The notes: a model not told the origin generated them from the letters alone. Counted from the first letter of the stretch, positions 42,347 to 50,924 are shown. The stretch is 64,000 nucleotides of DNA from Aeromicrobium ginsengisoli (GCF_004134905.2 NZ_SDPQ02000003.1:434001-498000), one strand, 5' to 3'. Program-made: numbers and translations.

Positions 42347-43357
42347 TCAGACCTCGAAGACCAGGCGAGCCGCGACGCTGCCGGACAGCAGCTCGGCGAT
42401 CGCCTCGTTGACCTGGTCGAGCTTGCGGCCCTCGGCGATGACCCGCGTGCGACCGCGCGCGTGCAGCGCGAAGACCTCCGTCAGGTCCTGGCGCGTGCCC
42501 ACGATCGAACCGATGATCTCGATGCCCTTGAGCACCGTGTCGAAGATGGGGATGCTCATCGTGCCGTCAGCAGGGAGGGCCACGCAGACCAGCCGGCCGC
42601 CGCGATTGAGCGACGCGAAGGCCTGCTCGAAGGCCGACGGCGACACGGCGTACGCGAGGGCGACATCGGCGCCACCCAGAGCGGCGATGGCCGCCGCGGG
42701 ATCCTCCTTCGCCGCGTTGACGACGTGGTCGGCACCGAGTGCCGTGGCCAGCTCGAGCTTCTCGTCGTCGATGTCGACCGCGATCACGACCGCGCCGACC
42801 AGGCGCGCGTACTGGACAGCCAGGTGGCCGAGGCCGCCGATGCCGAAGACCGCGATGATCTCGCCGGGCTGCACGTGGGCGACCTTGATCGACTTGAACG
42901 CCGTGACCCCCGCGCAGCTGAGCGGCGCGGCGTCGAAGGGCTCGACGCCGTCCGGCACCGACACGGCGAAGTTGGCGTCGACGATGGCGTACTCGGCGAA
43001 CGCGCCGTCGATCGAGTAGCCGCTGTTGAGCTGGCTCTCGCACAGCGTCTCGCGACCGTCGATGCAGTAGCGGCAGTGCCCGCAGGCGTGGCCGAGCCAG
43101 GCGATCGAGACGCGATCGCCGACCACGTGAGCCGTGACCTGCGCGCCGACCTTCTCGACGATGCCCACACCCTCGTGGCCCGGGACGAACGGCGGCGTCG
43201 GCTTGACCGGCCAGTCGCCCTGCGCGGCGTGGATGTCGGTGTGGCACAGCCCGCACGCCTCGATGCGTACGAGAACCTCACCGACTCCCGGTTGAGGTAC
43301 GGGGCGTTCCTGGATCTCGAGGGGCTGACCCAGGGCGGTGACGACGGCGGCTCTCAT
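42347..43357 (-). CDS. Zinc-dependent alcohol dehydrogenase (AdhP/AdhA-like)
   Basis: 336 residues. Catalytic zinc ligands Cys38 and His61-Glu62 and the structural zinc Cys92, Cys95, Cys98 and Cys106 (CGHCRYC...C) are intact. The NAD-binding motif is VFGIGGLGHLAVQ. It oxidises or reduces small alcohols/aldehydes, useful for fermentation when O2 is low. ATG 43357 has GAGGAG. A perfect DevR-like box lies 86-99 bp upstream. Confidence 0.92.
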   Translation of the reverse strand: MRAAVVTALGQPLEIQERPVPQPGVGEVLVRIEACGLCHTDIHAAQGDWPVKPTPPFVPGHEGVGIVEKVGAQVTAHVVGDRVSIAWLGHACGHCRYCIDGRETLCESQLNSGYSIDGAFAEYAIVDANFAVSVPDGVEPFDAAPLSCAGVTAFKSIKVAHVQPGEIIAVFGIGGLGHLAVQYARLVGAVVIAVDIDDEKLELATALGADHVVNAAKEDPAAAIAALGGADVALAYAVSPSAFEQAFASLNRGGRLVCVALPADGTMSIPIFDTVLKGIEIIGSIVGTRQDLTEVFALHARGRTRVIAEGRKLDQVNEAIAELLSGSVAARLVFEV

Positions 43358-43442
43358 GACGACTCCTCGTGAAGTGGAAGGGGATGCTCCCACCTCAGCC
43401 GACAGGACCCGCCGGCCGTAGGGCACGTTCGCCCCGAAGTGC

Positions 43443-43456
43443 GGGACCTAGGTCCC
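43443..43456. promoter_or_regulatory. DevR-like box, alcohol dehydrogenase
   Basis: GGGACCTAGGTCCC, a perfect 14-bp palindrome, the best of the six. It is 86-99 bp upstream of the alcohol dehydrogenase ATG. Confidence 0.8.
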
Positions 43457-43601
43457 TCGCGCGTCAGTCCACATGTTCTGAGTGTTGGCCCGGGCTCGTG
43501 GCAGCGACAGGGTCCGCGTGCCCGGTGACCTGGGACAAGCCGTGACGATGCAACGCTCGTCAAGGCGCGGTCAGGGCGGCGCCGTGTGGCAAGGTGGCTG
43601 C

Positions 43602-44126
43602 GTGAAACCGGTCAATCCGCTCTGGTACCTGGCGGCGTTCCTCTTCGCACTGGGCAGCGTGATGATCGCGACCGTCGTTGCGGCCGGCGCATGGGACCCC
43701 GTTCGCGAGGTCACCGTCACGCCGACAACGGTTCGTGCCGATGCCCAGGGCAAGACCCTCGTGGTGTTCACCGACATCCTGCAGCCCGAGCGCAACGTCA
43801 CGTGCCGCGCCACCGGCCGCGACAAGAAGCCGGTCGGCATCCCCCGCGCCGCGCTCGACATCAAGGTCGACAACGAGGGCAACCAGTGGCACCTGATCGG
43901 CCTGCTCGACGCGGGTGCGAACGGCGTGCGCGTGCAGTGCACCCCGCGCGACCGGCGGGTCGACAACGCGTCGTACGCCTGGGCCACGGTGACCGGTTTC
44001 GAGACCCGCGCCAACAACGCCAAGGGCATCGGCATCCTCGGACTCACGGTGGCCGTGGTGTTCGCGGGGTATGTCTTCTGGTGTCGTCGCCAACAGCGTC
44101 AGGAGACCGCCCGTGAACCTGCTTGA
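43602..44126 (+). CDS. Two-TM membrane protein with external loop, unknown function
   Basis: 174 residues from GTG 43602 (AAGGTGG upstream). It has an N-terminal helix (about 6-29), an outside loop (about 30-140, with two Cys that may pair) and a C-terminal helix (about 146-166), followed by RRQQR. No family recognised. It overlaps the next gene by 14 nt, so the two are coupled. Confidence 0.75.
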   Translation: MKPVNPLWYLAAFLFALGSVMIATVVAAGAWDPVREVTVTPTTVRADAQGKTLVVFTDILQPERNVTCRATGRDKKPVGIPRAALDIKVDNEGNQWHLIGLLDAGANGVRVQCTPRDRRVDNASYAWATVTGFETRANNAKGIGILGLTVAVVFAGYVFWCRRQQRQETAREPA

Positions 44127-44910
44127 CACCTACGTCCGCGGGTGGCACGAGTCCGCTGAGTCGATCGTGGCGCTGGCGGCCGAGCTCGACGCCGCCGACT
44201 GGGCGCGCCAGACCGACTGCACCGAGTGGACCGTCAAGGACGTGCTGGCGCACCTCGCTCATCTCGAGTCGGAGCTGTGCCGCTCTGAGCAGAGCACGTA
44301 CGACAGCACTGGCGGGTCGGACGTCGTGTCGGCCTACACCGCGCTCGGCGTCGAGGCGCGCCGCGACCGCACGCCCGCCGAGCTCGTCGAGGAGTTCGCC
44401 GCGGCCGTCGACCTGCGCGCGGCCCGGCTCGCCGACCTGCCCGACGACCCTGCTGCCCCCGCGCCGGTGACCCCCGGCGGGGTCGCCTGGAGCTGGGACA
44501 CGCTGCTGCGCAACCGCTCGGTCGACGTCTGGGTCCACGAGCAGGACATCCGCCGCGCGACCGGACGTCCGGGAGGCCTCGACAGCACCGGGGCACACGT
44601 CGCCGTCATGACGTTCTCGTTCGCGATGCCGTTCGTCCTGGGCAAGAAGGTCAGGCCGCCGGCAACGTCGACCGTGCGCTGGAACGTGACCGGTGAGACG
44701 CCGCTCGAGCTCGTCGTGCGGATCGGCGAGGACGGCAGGGCCAGTGCGATCGAGACGCTCGACGAGCCCTCGGCGACGCTGACGATGTCGACCGAGACCT
44801 TCACGGTGCTGACCGCGGGACGCCGCGCACCCGACCAGGTCGACGTCGCGGTCGAGGGCGACGAGGAGCTCGCCCGGGCGACCCTCGGTGCCATGGCAAT
44901 CATGTCCTGA
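44113..44910 (+). CDS. DinB/MDMPI-fold mycothiol-dependent enzyme family protein
   Basis: 265 residues. The N-terminal four-helix metal-binding domain carries DWARQTDCTEWTVKDVLAHL, with a His in VLAHLAHLE and a later WVHEQDIRRA. These are the conserved residues of the maleylpyruvate isomerase / mycothiol family. A smaller C-terminal domain (about 170-260) follows. The substrate is unknown. GTG 44113 has AGGAG upstream and overlaps the previous gene. Confidence 0.85.
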   Translation: MNLLDTYVRGWHESAESIVALAAELDAADWARQTDCTEWTVKDVLAHLAHLESELCRSEQSTYDSTGGSDVVSAYTALGVEARRDRTPAELVEEFAAAVDLRAARLADLPDDPAAPAPVTPGGVAWSWDTLLRNRSVDVWVHEQDIRRATGRPGGLDSTGAHVAVMTFSFAMPFVLGKKVRPPATSTVRWNVTGETPLELVVRIGEDGRASAIETLDEPSATLTMSTETFTVLTAGRRAPDQVDVAVEGDEELARATLGAMAIMS

Positions 44911-44926
44911 CTGGGGAACCGTCCTC

Positions 44927-44932
44927 TACGCT
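44927..44932 (+). promoter_or_regulatory. -10-like TACGCT, leaderless SDR promoter
   Basis: TACGCT followed by 6 nt and the ATG at 44939. Confidence 0.45.
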
Positions 44933-44938
44933 GGCGCG

Positions 44939-45874
44939 ATGAGCTGGAGCACGCACGACATCCCTGACCTCACCGGCAAACGAGCCGTGATCACGGGAGT
45001 GACCGGCGGGCTGGGCCTGCACACCGCGATCGGCCTGGGCCGCGCCGGCGCCGAGCTCGTCGTGACGGCTCGCGACGAGCGCAAGGCCGAGACCGCCCTG
45101 GCCCGGATCGCCGACAAGGCACCGGGTGCCCTCGTCGAGGTCGTCTCGCTCGACCTCGCGGACCTCGCCGACATACGCCGAGCAGCCGCCGAGATCGCGA
45201 AGACGTACGAGCGGGTCGACATCCTCGTCAACAACGCCGGGATCATGGTGCCGCCGCGCTACTCGACCACGGCAGACGGGTTCGAGCTGCAGATCGGCAC
45301 CAACCACATCGGTCACTTCGCCTGGACCGCCGCCCTGTGGCCGGTGCTGCGCGACAGCGCCGCCCGCATCGTCTCGGTCGCCTCACTGGCGCACACGGCG
45401 GTCGGCAGCATCGACCTGACCTCGCTCACGCCGGAGGGTTCGCCCCAGCCTTATCGCCGCTGGCAGTCGTACGGGCAGTCCAAGCTCGCCAACCTGCTCT
45501 TCGCCCTCGAGCTGGACCGGCGCGCCAAGGCCGCCGGCATCGACGTGGTGAGCGTCGGCGCCCACCCCGGCTATGCCGCCACCAACATCACGAAGACCGG
45601 GCCGGCGAGCAGTGGTCTGTCGTTGCCCGGCATGGGCATGCACCAGGTCAGCCGGATCCTCGCGCAGTCCGCCGCGGCGGGCGCCATGCCGCTGTTGATG
45701 GCGGCGACGGATCCGGGCCTCAGCGGTGGCGAGTACGTCGGACCGTCCGGGATCCGCGGGCTGCGCGGCCGGCCCAAGGTCGTGACGCCGAGCCGGGCGG
45801 CGCGGGACGCGGAGCTCGCCAGCGACCTGTGGTCGGCGTCCGAGTCGGCCATCGGAGCGACGTTCGAGGTCTGA
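44939..45874 (+). CDS. Short-chain dehydrogenase/reductase
   Basis: 311 residues. The cofactor motif is TGVTGGLG (19-26), NNAG is 98-101, and the catalytic set is Ser149, Tyr178 and Lys182 (YGQSK). Sequence resembles the retinol-dehydrogenase/light-dependent protochlorophyllide reductase-like group common in actinobacteria. It probably uses NADP(H) on a carbonyl or alcohol; the substrate is unknown. The start has no Shine-Dalgarno but fits the leaderless pattern. Confidence 0.9.
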   Translation: MSWSTHDIPDLTGKRAVITGVTGGLGLHTAIGLGRAGAELVVTARDERKAETALARIADKAPGALVEVVSLDLADLADIRRAAAEIAKTYERVDILVNNAGIMVPPRYSTTADGFELQIGTNHIGHFAWTAALWPVLRDSAARIVSVASLAHTAVGSIDLTSLTPEGSPQPYRRWQSYGQSKLANLLFALELDRRAKAAGIDVVSVGAHPGYAATNITKTGPASSGLSLPGMGMHQVSRILAQSAAAGAMPLLMAATDPGLSGGEYVGPSGIRGLRGRPKVVTPSRAARDAELASDLWSASESAIGATFEV

Positions 45875-45930
45875 CGCCGAACCGCTCTGCGATGCCGGGC
45901 GAAATCGCGGATCTCCCTGGAATCAAGGCG

Positions 45931-45948
45931 ATGTGGGATCGCCCACAT
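45931..45948. repeat. Short inverted repeat between SDR and GNAT genes
   Basis: ATGTGGG (45931-45937) / CCCACAT (45942-45948) with loop ATCG. It is either a weak terminator of the SDR gene or an operator for the GNAT gene. It lacks a T-run. Confidence 0.4.
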
Positions 45949-46002
45949 GCACCCCGTCCCCGCGTGCCTTCCGCGCCAGGTTGACGTAACGTCGAATGCC
46001 TG

Positions 46003-46467
46003 ATGATCCGAGATATGACGCACAGCGACTTTGACAGCATCGTCCACCTCAACCAGAACGCCCTCGAGGGCGTCGGTCCACTCGACAACGAGAGCCTCTC
46101 GCTCCTCGTCAAGATGTCCGACCAGGCCCTCGTCGCCGAGGACTCCGGCGACATCGCCGGCTTCGTCATCACGTTGCCCCCGGGCGCCGAGTACGACTCG
46201 AGCCGCTATCGCTGGTTCGAGGACAAGCTCGTCGACGACTACGTCTACCTGGACCGCATCGTGGTCTCCGGCGACCACCGCCGCAAGGGCGTGGCCTCCA
46301 AGCTCTACGAAGAGATCGAGGGTGACACCCCGGTCGCGCTCGAGGTCTACGAGACCAACGACGTGTCTCTCGCATTCCACGAGAGCCGCGGCTTCGAAGA
46401 GGTCGGCGCGTTGACGCACGACGGCAAGACCAACCTCATGCTGGTCCGCGAGCCCGACGGGGCCTGA
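46003..46467 (+). CDS. GNAT-family N-acetyltransferase
   Basis: 154 residues. The acetyl-CoA loop is VVSGDHRRKGVASKLYEEI (about 87-105), with the R/Q-x-x-G-x-A motif as RRKGVA. The C-terminal strand-helix AFHESRGFEEVGAL fits. The substrate is unknown. ATG 46003 lacks a clear Shine-Dalgarno; TAACGT ends 10 nt upstream, so the leader is short. A hairpin (46491-46525) follows. Confidence 0.85.
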   Translation: MIRDMTHSDFDSIVHLNQNALEGVGPLDNESLSLLVKMSDQALVAEDSGDIAGFVITLPPGAEYDSSRYRWFEDKLVDDYVYLDRIVVSGDHRRKGVASKLYEEIEGDTPVALEVYETNDVSLAFHESRGFEEVGALTHDGKTNLMLVREPDGA

Positions 46468-46490
46468 TTCACCGATATCCCCACGACGTG

Positions 46491-46525
46491 GCGGGCCATC
46501 AACCGGAAGCCGGTTGGTGGCCCGC
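46491..46525 (+). terminator. Hairpin terminator of the GNAT gene
   Basis: 16-bp stem with one wobble, GCGGGCCATCAACCGG / CCGGTTGGTGGCCCGC, loop AAG, followed by TTTG. Confidence 0.8.
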
Positions 46526-46575
46526 TTTGTGGTTGATCTTCCGCCAATTCTCGGCGGCGCACCGGGTGCGAGCCC

Positions 46576-46581
46576 TACTGT
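46576..46581 (+). promoter_or_regulatory. -10-like TACTGT, leaderless promoter
   Basis: TACTGT followed by 7 nt and the ATG at 46589. Confidence 0.45.
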
Positions 46582-46588
46582 GATCGGC

Positions 46589-47011
46589 ATGTCCATCAAC
46601 GAGCCTCCCCCGCCCCAGCGCGGGCTCACCGGCGCCGAGCGCGGCCCCGACCTCACGGACCTCGAGCACCAGGTCGCCGACGCCCGTTCCGTGCCGCAGA
46701 AGCTGCTCGCGGCCGCCAACCCGAAGAACTACTTCGGCATGGTCAAGGAGTACCCGGCCGGGATCAAGCAGTTCCTCTGGCTGTGCCTCGGCATCCTCTA
46801 CCCGTTCTGGCTCCTCGGCGTTGTGATCGCCTGGCCGGTCATCATCGTCCTGAAGGCCGTCGGATGGGTCCTGTTCCAGATCTGGTGGTTCTGCACCGGG
46901 TGGTTCTGGAAGCGTCTTGGTGGCGAGAAGCCGTCCAAGGAACGCCGCGCCGAGATCGACCAGGAGCGCGCGGCCAAGCTCGCGGACAGCAACGCCCAGC
47001 AGTACGAATGA
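46589..47011 (+). CDS. Membrane protein of unknown function
   Basis: 140 residues. Cytoplasmic N-terminus, then two adjacent helices (about 66-92 and 96-114, rich in Trp: GWVLFQIWWFCTGWFW), then a basic/acidic helix. No family known. It overlaps the next gene by ATGA and is probably translated with it. Confidence 0.75.
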   Translation: MSINEPPPPQRGLTGAERGPDLTDLEHQVADARSVPQKLLAAANPKNYFGMVKEYPAGIKQFLWLCLGILYPFWLLGVVIAWPVIIVLKAVGWVLFQIWWFCTGWFWKRLGGEKPSKERRAEIDQERAAKLADSNAQQYE

Positions 47012-47898
47012 GACTGCTGCCGAGGCGTCGCTCCGGGGCGACGCTGTCGGTCACACCTGACCGTCCGTTCCTGCCGACAGAGTCGATCACGGCAACCGTG
47101 ACCCTCGACGAGCCGCTCGACGACGTCACCGATGCGCAGATCGAGATCGGCTACGTCAACACGTACACGTACGAATGGGCGCGCAACAGCACCACCGACC
47201 TGGTCGGCCCGACGAGCGCCGGCGGCCGCAGCGACGCCAAGGACTGGGTCTCTGCGGGCGACGCACCGATCGTGTTCGCCGGCGGCACCCTTGCGGCCGG
47301 GACGCACACCGCGACCGTACGGCTGCCGTCGTGGTCGCCCGGCACCTCCGACCCCGCCATCGCCTGGCGGGCCCGGCTCAAGGTCGAGCGCAAGGGCAAG
47401 TCACCCGAGGCCGAGGCACCGTTCACGGTGGTCGTGCCGGCACCGGACCCGCTCCCGACCGAGACGCGGCTCGTGCAGGGCGAGCGGGCGATGGCCAACA
47501 GCATCCGGTTCGAGATCGTCACGGATGCACTCGCGTACCGCGCCGGGTCGGTCGTACGCGGCACGATCTCGGTGACGCCGACCGAGCCGGTCACGAAGTC
47601 GGCGACTGCCGACGTACGTTTCTACCGCCCGCAGGTCTCGCACCCGCTCGAGAAGCCGCCGTCGCCCGTCATCGAGTGGTTCAGCCGGCCGCACGTCACG
47701 GTGGCCAAGGACCTCATGCTGGCGCAGGGCGTCACGACTGAGATCCCTTTCGAGCTCACGCTGCCCGCCGATGCCTCACCAACCGTCGAGGCGGTGCACA
47801 ACTCGATCCACTGGTGGGTCCTCGCGACGATCACGTACGCCGGCATGACCGGCGCGATCGAGCGAGCGCGCCGGGAGATCGTCGTCTACAACGCCTGA
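47008..47898 (+). CDS. Beta-sandwich protein, possibly arrestin/Spo0M-like
   Basis: 296 residues, no signal peptide. Alternating hydrophobic strands such as LSVTPDRPFLPTESITATVTL and IRFEIVTDALAYRAGSVVRGTISV recall two arrestin-like beta-sandwiches of the Spo0M type, but this is a fold impression only. It is coupled to the preceding membrane protein by ATGA. The 3' end overlaps the convergent GNAT gene by 13 nt. Confidence 0.65.
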   Translation: MRLLPRRRSGATLSVTPDRPFLPTESITATVTLDEPLDDVTDAQIEIGYVNTYTYEWARNSTTDLVGPTSAGGRSDAKDWVSAGDAPIVFAGGTLAAGTHTATVRLPSWSPGTSDPAIAWRARLKVERKGKSPEAEAPFTVVVPAPDPLPTETRLVQGERAMANSIRFEIVTDALAYRAGSVVRGTISVTPTEPVTKSATADVRFYRPQVSHPLEKPPSPVIEWFSRPHVTVAKDLMLAQGVTTEIPFELTLPADASPTVEAVHNSIHWWVLATITYAGMTGAIERARREIVVYNA

Positions 47899-48455
47899 GC
47901 GCGCCACTCCTCGGCGAGGAGCGCGTAGACATAGCCGTCCTGCCAGCCGTGGTCGCGGTGCAGCGAGTCCTTGACGTTGTGAGCCTCGCGGCGCATCCCG
48001 AGCCGCTCCATCAGGCGCCACGACGGCTCGTTGGCCGTGAAGCACATGGCCACGACCCGGCGCAGCCCGAGGTCCTCGAAGCAGATCCGCAACAGCGCCC
48101 GGATCGCCTCGGTCGCGAGACCCTGGCCGTGGTGTGCGGGATCGAACACCCACCCGAGCTCGGCCTCGGTGGCCTCGGCGTGCTCAGTCACTTCTCGCTG
48201 CGCGTAGGCGTCCTGGACCTTGACCATCAGGTCGCCGATCAGCTGGCCGTCGTGCTCGACGATCACGGCCGTCGCGCCGTCGCCGAAGCGCTCGGCGAGG
48301 GAGTCGATGTCGGTGGCGAGTCCGCCGATCCACTCGGCGACGTCAGCCCGCGATCGGAAGGCGAAGATCCGTGGCACGTCGCCGTCTGCGAAGCGGCGGA
48401 GCACCAGTCGCTCGGTGCGTACGGGCCAGTCGGCGTCATCAAGTCGTGAACCCAT
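47886..48455 (-). CDS. RimJ/RimL-type GNAT acetyltransferase
   Basis: 189 residues. It begins with the usual TERLVLRRFADGDVP, has FDPAHHGQGLATEAIRALL as the acetyl-CoA loop, and ends ANEPSWRLMERLGMRREAHN. This group acetylates protein N-termini or small amines; the target is unknown. The ATG is at 48455 with no clear Shine-Dalgarno. It is convergent with the previous gene and 16 nt past the MFS gene stop on the same strand. Confidence 0.88.
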   Translation of the reverse strand: MGSRLDDADWPVRTERLVLRRFADGDVPRIFAFRSRADVAEWIGGLATDIDSLAERFGDGATAVIVEHDGQLIGDLMVKVQDAYAQREVTEHAEATEAELGWVFDPAHHGQGLATEAIRALLRICFEDLGLRRVVAMCFTANEPSWRLMERLGMRREAHNVKDSLHRDHGWQDGYVYALLAEEWRAQAL

Positions 48456-48471
48456 GGCCCCATGATCTCAG

Positions 48472-49767
48472 CTAGCCGCGCGTGCGGCCGTAGGCCTCGG
48501 GCTCCTCGGCCATGACCTTGGCTCGCGCCTTGACCCGGTAGCGCCAGATCTGGACCAGACCGAGGAACCACAGGACGTACTGGAACGACATCGCCCACCG
48601 GAAGGCCGACGGCGTGTAGGCCGTCGACGAGCCGGGCGTACGCCAGTCGAGGATCACGCCGATCGCGACGACCAGCACGAGGCTCGCGACGAAGCCCGCC
48701 TGGTTGACGATCGCCGTGGCGCTGCCGAGCCGGTCGGCCGGGTTGGACGTGCGGGCGAGGTCGAAGCCGATCATCGACGCCGGGCCGCCGACACCCATCA
48801 CGATGACGAGCACCACGAGCAGCCCCAGCGGAGCGGGACCGCGCCAGGCCAGGACGACGGTCCAGACCACGACGATCGTGGCGACGATCCCGATCACGAT
48901 CGTCGAGCGCTGCCACGGGTGATGCGTGATCGCCCAGCCGAGCACGGGTCCGGCACTCATGACCGCGACGACCATCAGCGTCAGCAGCAGACCGGCCACG
49001 TGGTCGGACCGGCCCTCACCGCGTACGAAGAAGGGGTAGCCCCACAACAGCCCGAACGTCGTGGCGCTGAACTGGGTCGTGAAGTGCATCCAGAAGCCGA
49101 GCCGCGTGCCGGGCTGGGCCCATGAGGCGCCGAGGCTGCGCTGGATGCCGCTCCGGGACAGTGCCGCTCCGCTCACGGAACGCGCGGCCGGTGCATCGCG
49201 GACGAAGACCACGAGGGCGAACGTCAGGATGACGCCGAGCGACGCCGCGATGAGGTAGGACTTGGTCCAGCCGAGCTCCCGCAGGGCCACGGTCATCGGC
49301 ACCGCCGCGATGATCGCGCCGAGCTGGCCCGTGACGCCGGTCAGCTGGGTCACGAGCGGCACCCGGCGCGGCGCGAACCACGTGTTGACGAGCCGGAGCA
49401 CACAGATGAACGTCATGGCGTCGCCGACGCCGACGAAGACGCGCGCCACCAGTGCCCAGGCGTACGTGTCGGCGAACGCGAAGCCGGCCTGCGCCACGGT
49501 CAGCGTGATGGCGCCGGTCAGCAGCACCCGTCGGGGTCCGAAACGGTCGACCAGCAGGCCGACCGGGATCTGCATGCCGGCGTAGACCAGCAGCTGCAGC
49601 ATCGTGAACGTCGCCAGCTGGGCCGCCGAGATGTCGAACCGCTCCGTCGCGGCGAGCCCGGCGACAGCCAGGGACGAGCGGTGGAACACCGCGAGCAGAT
49701 AGACCAGGAGGGCGACGACCCAGACCGCGTACGCGCCGGGATGGCGGGTCTCGGCAGGCTGGCTCAC
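48472..49767 (-). CDS. MFS transporter
   Basis: 431 residues with about twelve helices. The MFS motif A-like DRFGPRRVLL follows helix 2, and RVFVGVGDAMTFICVLRLV continues the pattern. Substrate unknown. The start is GTG at 49767, with TAAACT 6 nt upstream (leaderless geometry). It is divergent from the DUF1684 gene. Confidence 0.88.
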   Translation of the reverse strand: MSQPAETRHPGAYAVWVVALLVYLLAVFHRSSLAVAGLAATERFDISAAQLATFTMLQLLVYAGMQIPVGLLVDRFGPRRVLLTGAITLTVAQAGFAFADTYAWALVARVFVGVGDAMTFICVLRLVNTWFAPRRVPLVTQLTGVTGQLGAIIAAVPMTVALRELGWTKSYLIAASLGVILTFALVVFVRDAPAARSVSGAALSRSGIQRSLGASWAQPGTRLGFWMHFTTQFSATTFGLLWGYPFFVRGEGRSDHVAGLLLTLMVVAVMSAGPVLGWAITHHPWQRSTIVIGIVATIVVVWTVVLAWRGPAPLGLLVVLVIVMGVGGPASMIGFDLARTSNPADRLGSATAIVNQAGFVASLVLVVAIGVILDWRTPGSSTAYTPSAFRWAMSFQYVLWFLGLVQIWRYRVKARAKVMAEEPEAYGRTRG

Positions 49768-49773
49768 CGACCC

Positions 49774-49779
49774 AGTTTA
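49774..49779 (-). promoter_or_regulatory. -10-like TAAACT, leaderless MFS promoter
   Basis: Minus strand TAAACT, then GGGTCG (6 nt), then the GTG at 49767. Confidence 0.5.
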
Positions 49780-49805
49780 GTGCGGCGTCGTCACCGCCCA
49801 TGTGC

Positions 49806-49811
49806 CACGGT
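49806..49811 (+). promoter_or_regulatory. -10-like CACGGT, candidate leaderless promoter
   Basis: CACGGT, 6 nt (GGATCC), then the ATG at 49818. The first base departs from a -10, and GGTGG could alternatively serve as a Shine-Dalgarno. Confidence 0.35.
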
Positions 49812-49817
49812 GGATCC

Positions 49818-50411
49818 ATGGCCGACTCCCTGACCCTCGTCGACTGGCGCCGACGCGTCAACGAGATGTACGCCGACGTGCGCGCCGAGCCCGACCGCGC
49901 AACCGGTCACGCGCGCTGGCGGGCGGCCCGGGACGAGCTCTTCCGTACGCACCCGCAGAGCCCGTTGCTCGACGACGACCCGTTGCGCGAGACGGGTCTG
50001 CCGTACTGGCCGTACGACCCGGAGCTGCGCTTCGACGTGGCGCTGCTGCCGGTCGAGCCCACCGACGATCGACTCGTCGACGCCGGCGGTGACGGCACCA
50101 TCACGATGAAGCTCATCGGCCGGGTCGAGCTCTCGATCGGCAGCCTCGACGTGTGGTGGCTCCACCAGTACGGCGGCGGCATCTTCATCCCGCTGCGCGA
50201 CGGCACGTCGGGCGACGGCAGCTACGGCGGCGGGCGCTATCTGCTCGACACCGCCAAAGGCTCGTGGCTCGGCGGCGACGCCGAGTCACTGACGCTCGAC
50301 CTCAACTACGCGTACCACCCGTCGTGCCGCTACAACCCGCGCTGGCAGTGCCCGCTGGCTCCGCCCGGCAACACCATCACGTCCCGGGTCGAGGCCGGCG
50401 AACGGCTCTGA
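49818..50411 (+). CDS. DUF1684 family protein
   Basis: 197 residues. It starts SLTLVDWRRRVNEMYADVRAEP and has the DUF1684 markers WRAARDELFRTHPQSPL and GGGRYLLDTAKGSWLG, ending in NYAYHPSCRYNPRWQCPLAPPGN, the conserved C-terminal signature with paired Cys. The biochemical role is unknown. An in-frame ATG at 49800 would add six residues; 49818 is preferred for spacing. It is convergent with hsp20. Confidence 0.88.
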   Translation: MADSLTLVDWRRRVNEMYADVRAEPDRATGHARWRAARDELFRTHPQSPLLDDDPLRETGLPYWPYDPELRFDVALLPVEPTDDRLVDAGGDGTITMKLIGRVELSIGSLDVWWLHQYGGGIFIPLRDGTSGDGSYGGGRYLLDTAKGSWLGGDAESLTLDLNYAYHPSCRYNPRWQCPLAPPGNTITSRVEAGERL

Positions 50412-50463
50412 GGACGCGACGGCGGGTGCCGGACGCCAGCTGGTCCGACACCCGCTCGATGCG

Positions 50464-50883
50464 TCAGGCCGAGATCGAGCTCTGCTCGGACTTGCCGAGA
50501 ATGTCGATCTTGCGCGGCCTGGCGCGCTCACTCACCGGGATCACGACGCTGAGGACACCGTTGTCGTAGTGCGCCGAGATTCCCTCGGTGTCGATGCCGT
50601 CACCCAGGCTGAACTGACGGACATAGCTGCCGTACGGGCGTTCTCTCGCGAGCCACTTGGCGCTCTCGTGCGACGCCGCCGTGCGCTCGGCCCGGATGGT
50701 CAACACGTGGCCATCGAGGTCGACGTCGACCGATCCCGGGTCGATTCCCGGCAGGTCCGCAGCGAGGACGTAACGATCACCCTCCCGGAACAGGTCGACC
50801 GGCATCAGGCGAGTCGACCGCGAGCCGAGCTGAGAGGTCAGGCGATCGAGGTCGCTGAAAGGATCAAAGGACATGGTCATCAT
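50464..50883 (-). CDS. hsp20: Small heat-shock protein Hsp20/alpha-crystallin
   Basis: 139 residues. The alpha-crystallin domain (about 25-115) has MPVDLFREGDRYVLAADLPGI, then VDVDLDGHVLTI, then the terminal ISAHYDNGVLSVVIPVSE. It holds unfolded proteins until ATP-dependent chaperones act. The start has GAGAGGAG upstream. A HAIR operator (50904-50924) lies just upstream, pointing to HspR control. Confidence 0.93.
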   Translation of the reverse strand: MMTMSFDPFSDLDRLTSQLGSRSTRLMPVDLFREGDRYVLAADLPGIDPGSVDVDLDGHVLTIRAERTAASHESAKWLARERPYGSYVRQFSLGDGIDTEGISAHYDNGVLSVVIPVSERARPRKIDILGKSEQSSISA

Positions 50884-50903
50884 CGCAAGATCTCCTCTCG
50901 AAA

Positions 50904-50924
50904 CTTGAGTCCACCGGACTCAAC
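50904..50924. promoter_or_regulatory. HAIR element (HspR operator) upstream of hsp20
   Basis: CTTGAGT (50904-50910), 7 nt, ACTCAAC (50918-50924). It differs from the HAIR consensus CTTGAGT-N7-ACTCAAG at one base. No hspR gene is in the window. Confidence 0.85.

Noticed and set aside
45983-45993. GACGT-A-ACGTC palindrome before the GNAT gene
   Set aside because: Too short and overlaps a possible -10; likely to occur by chance at this GC content.
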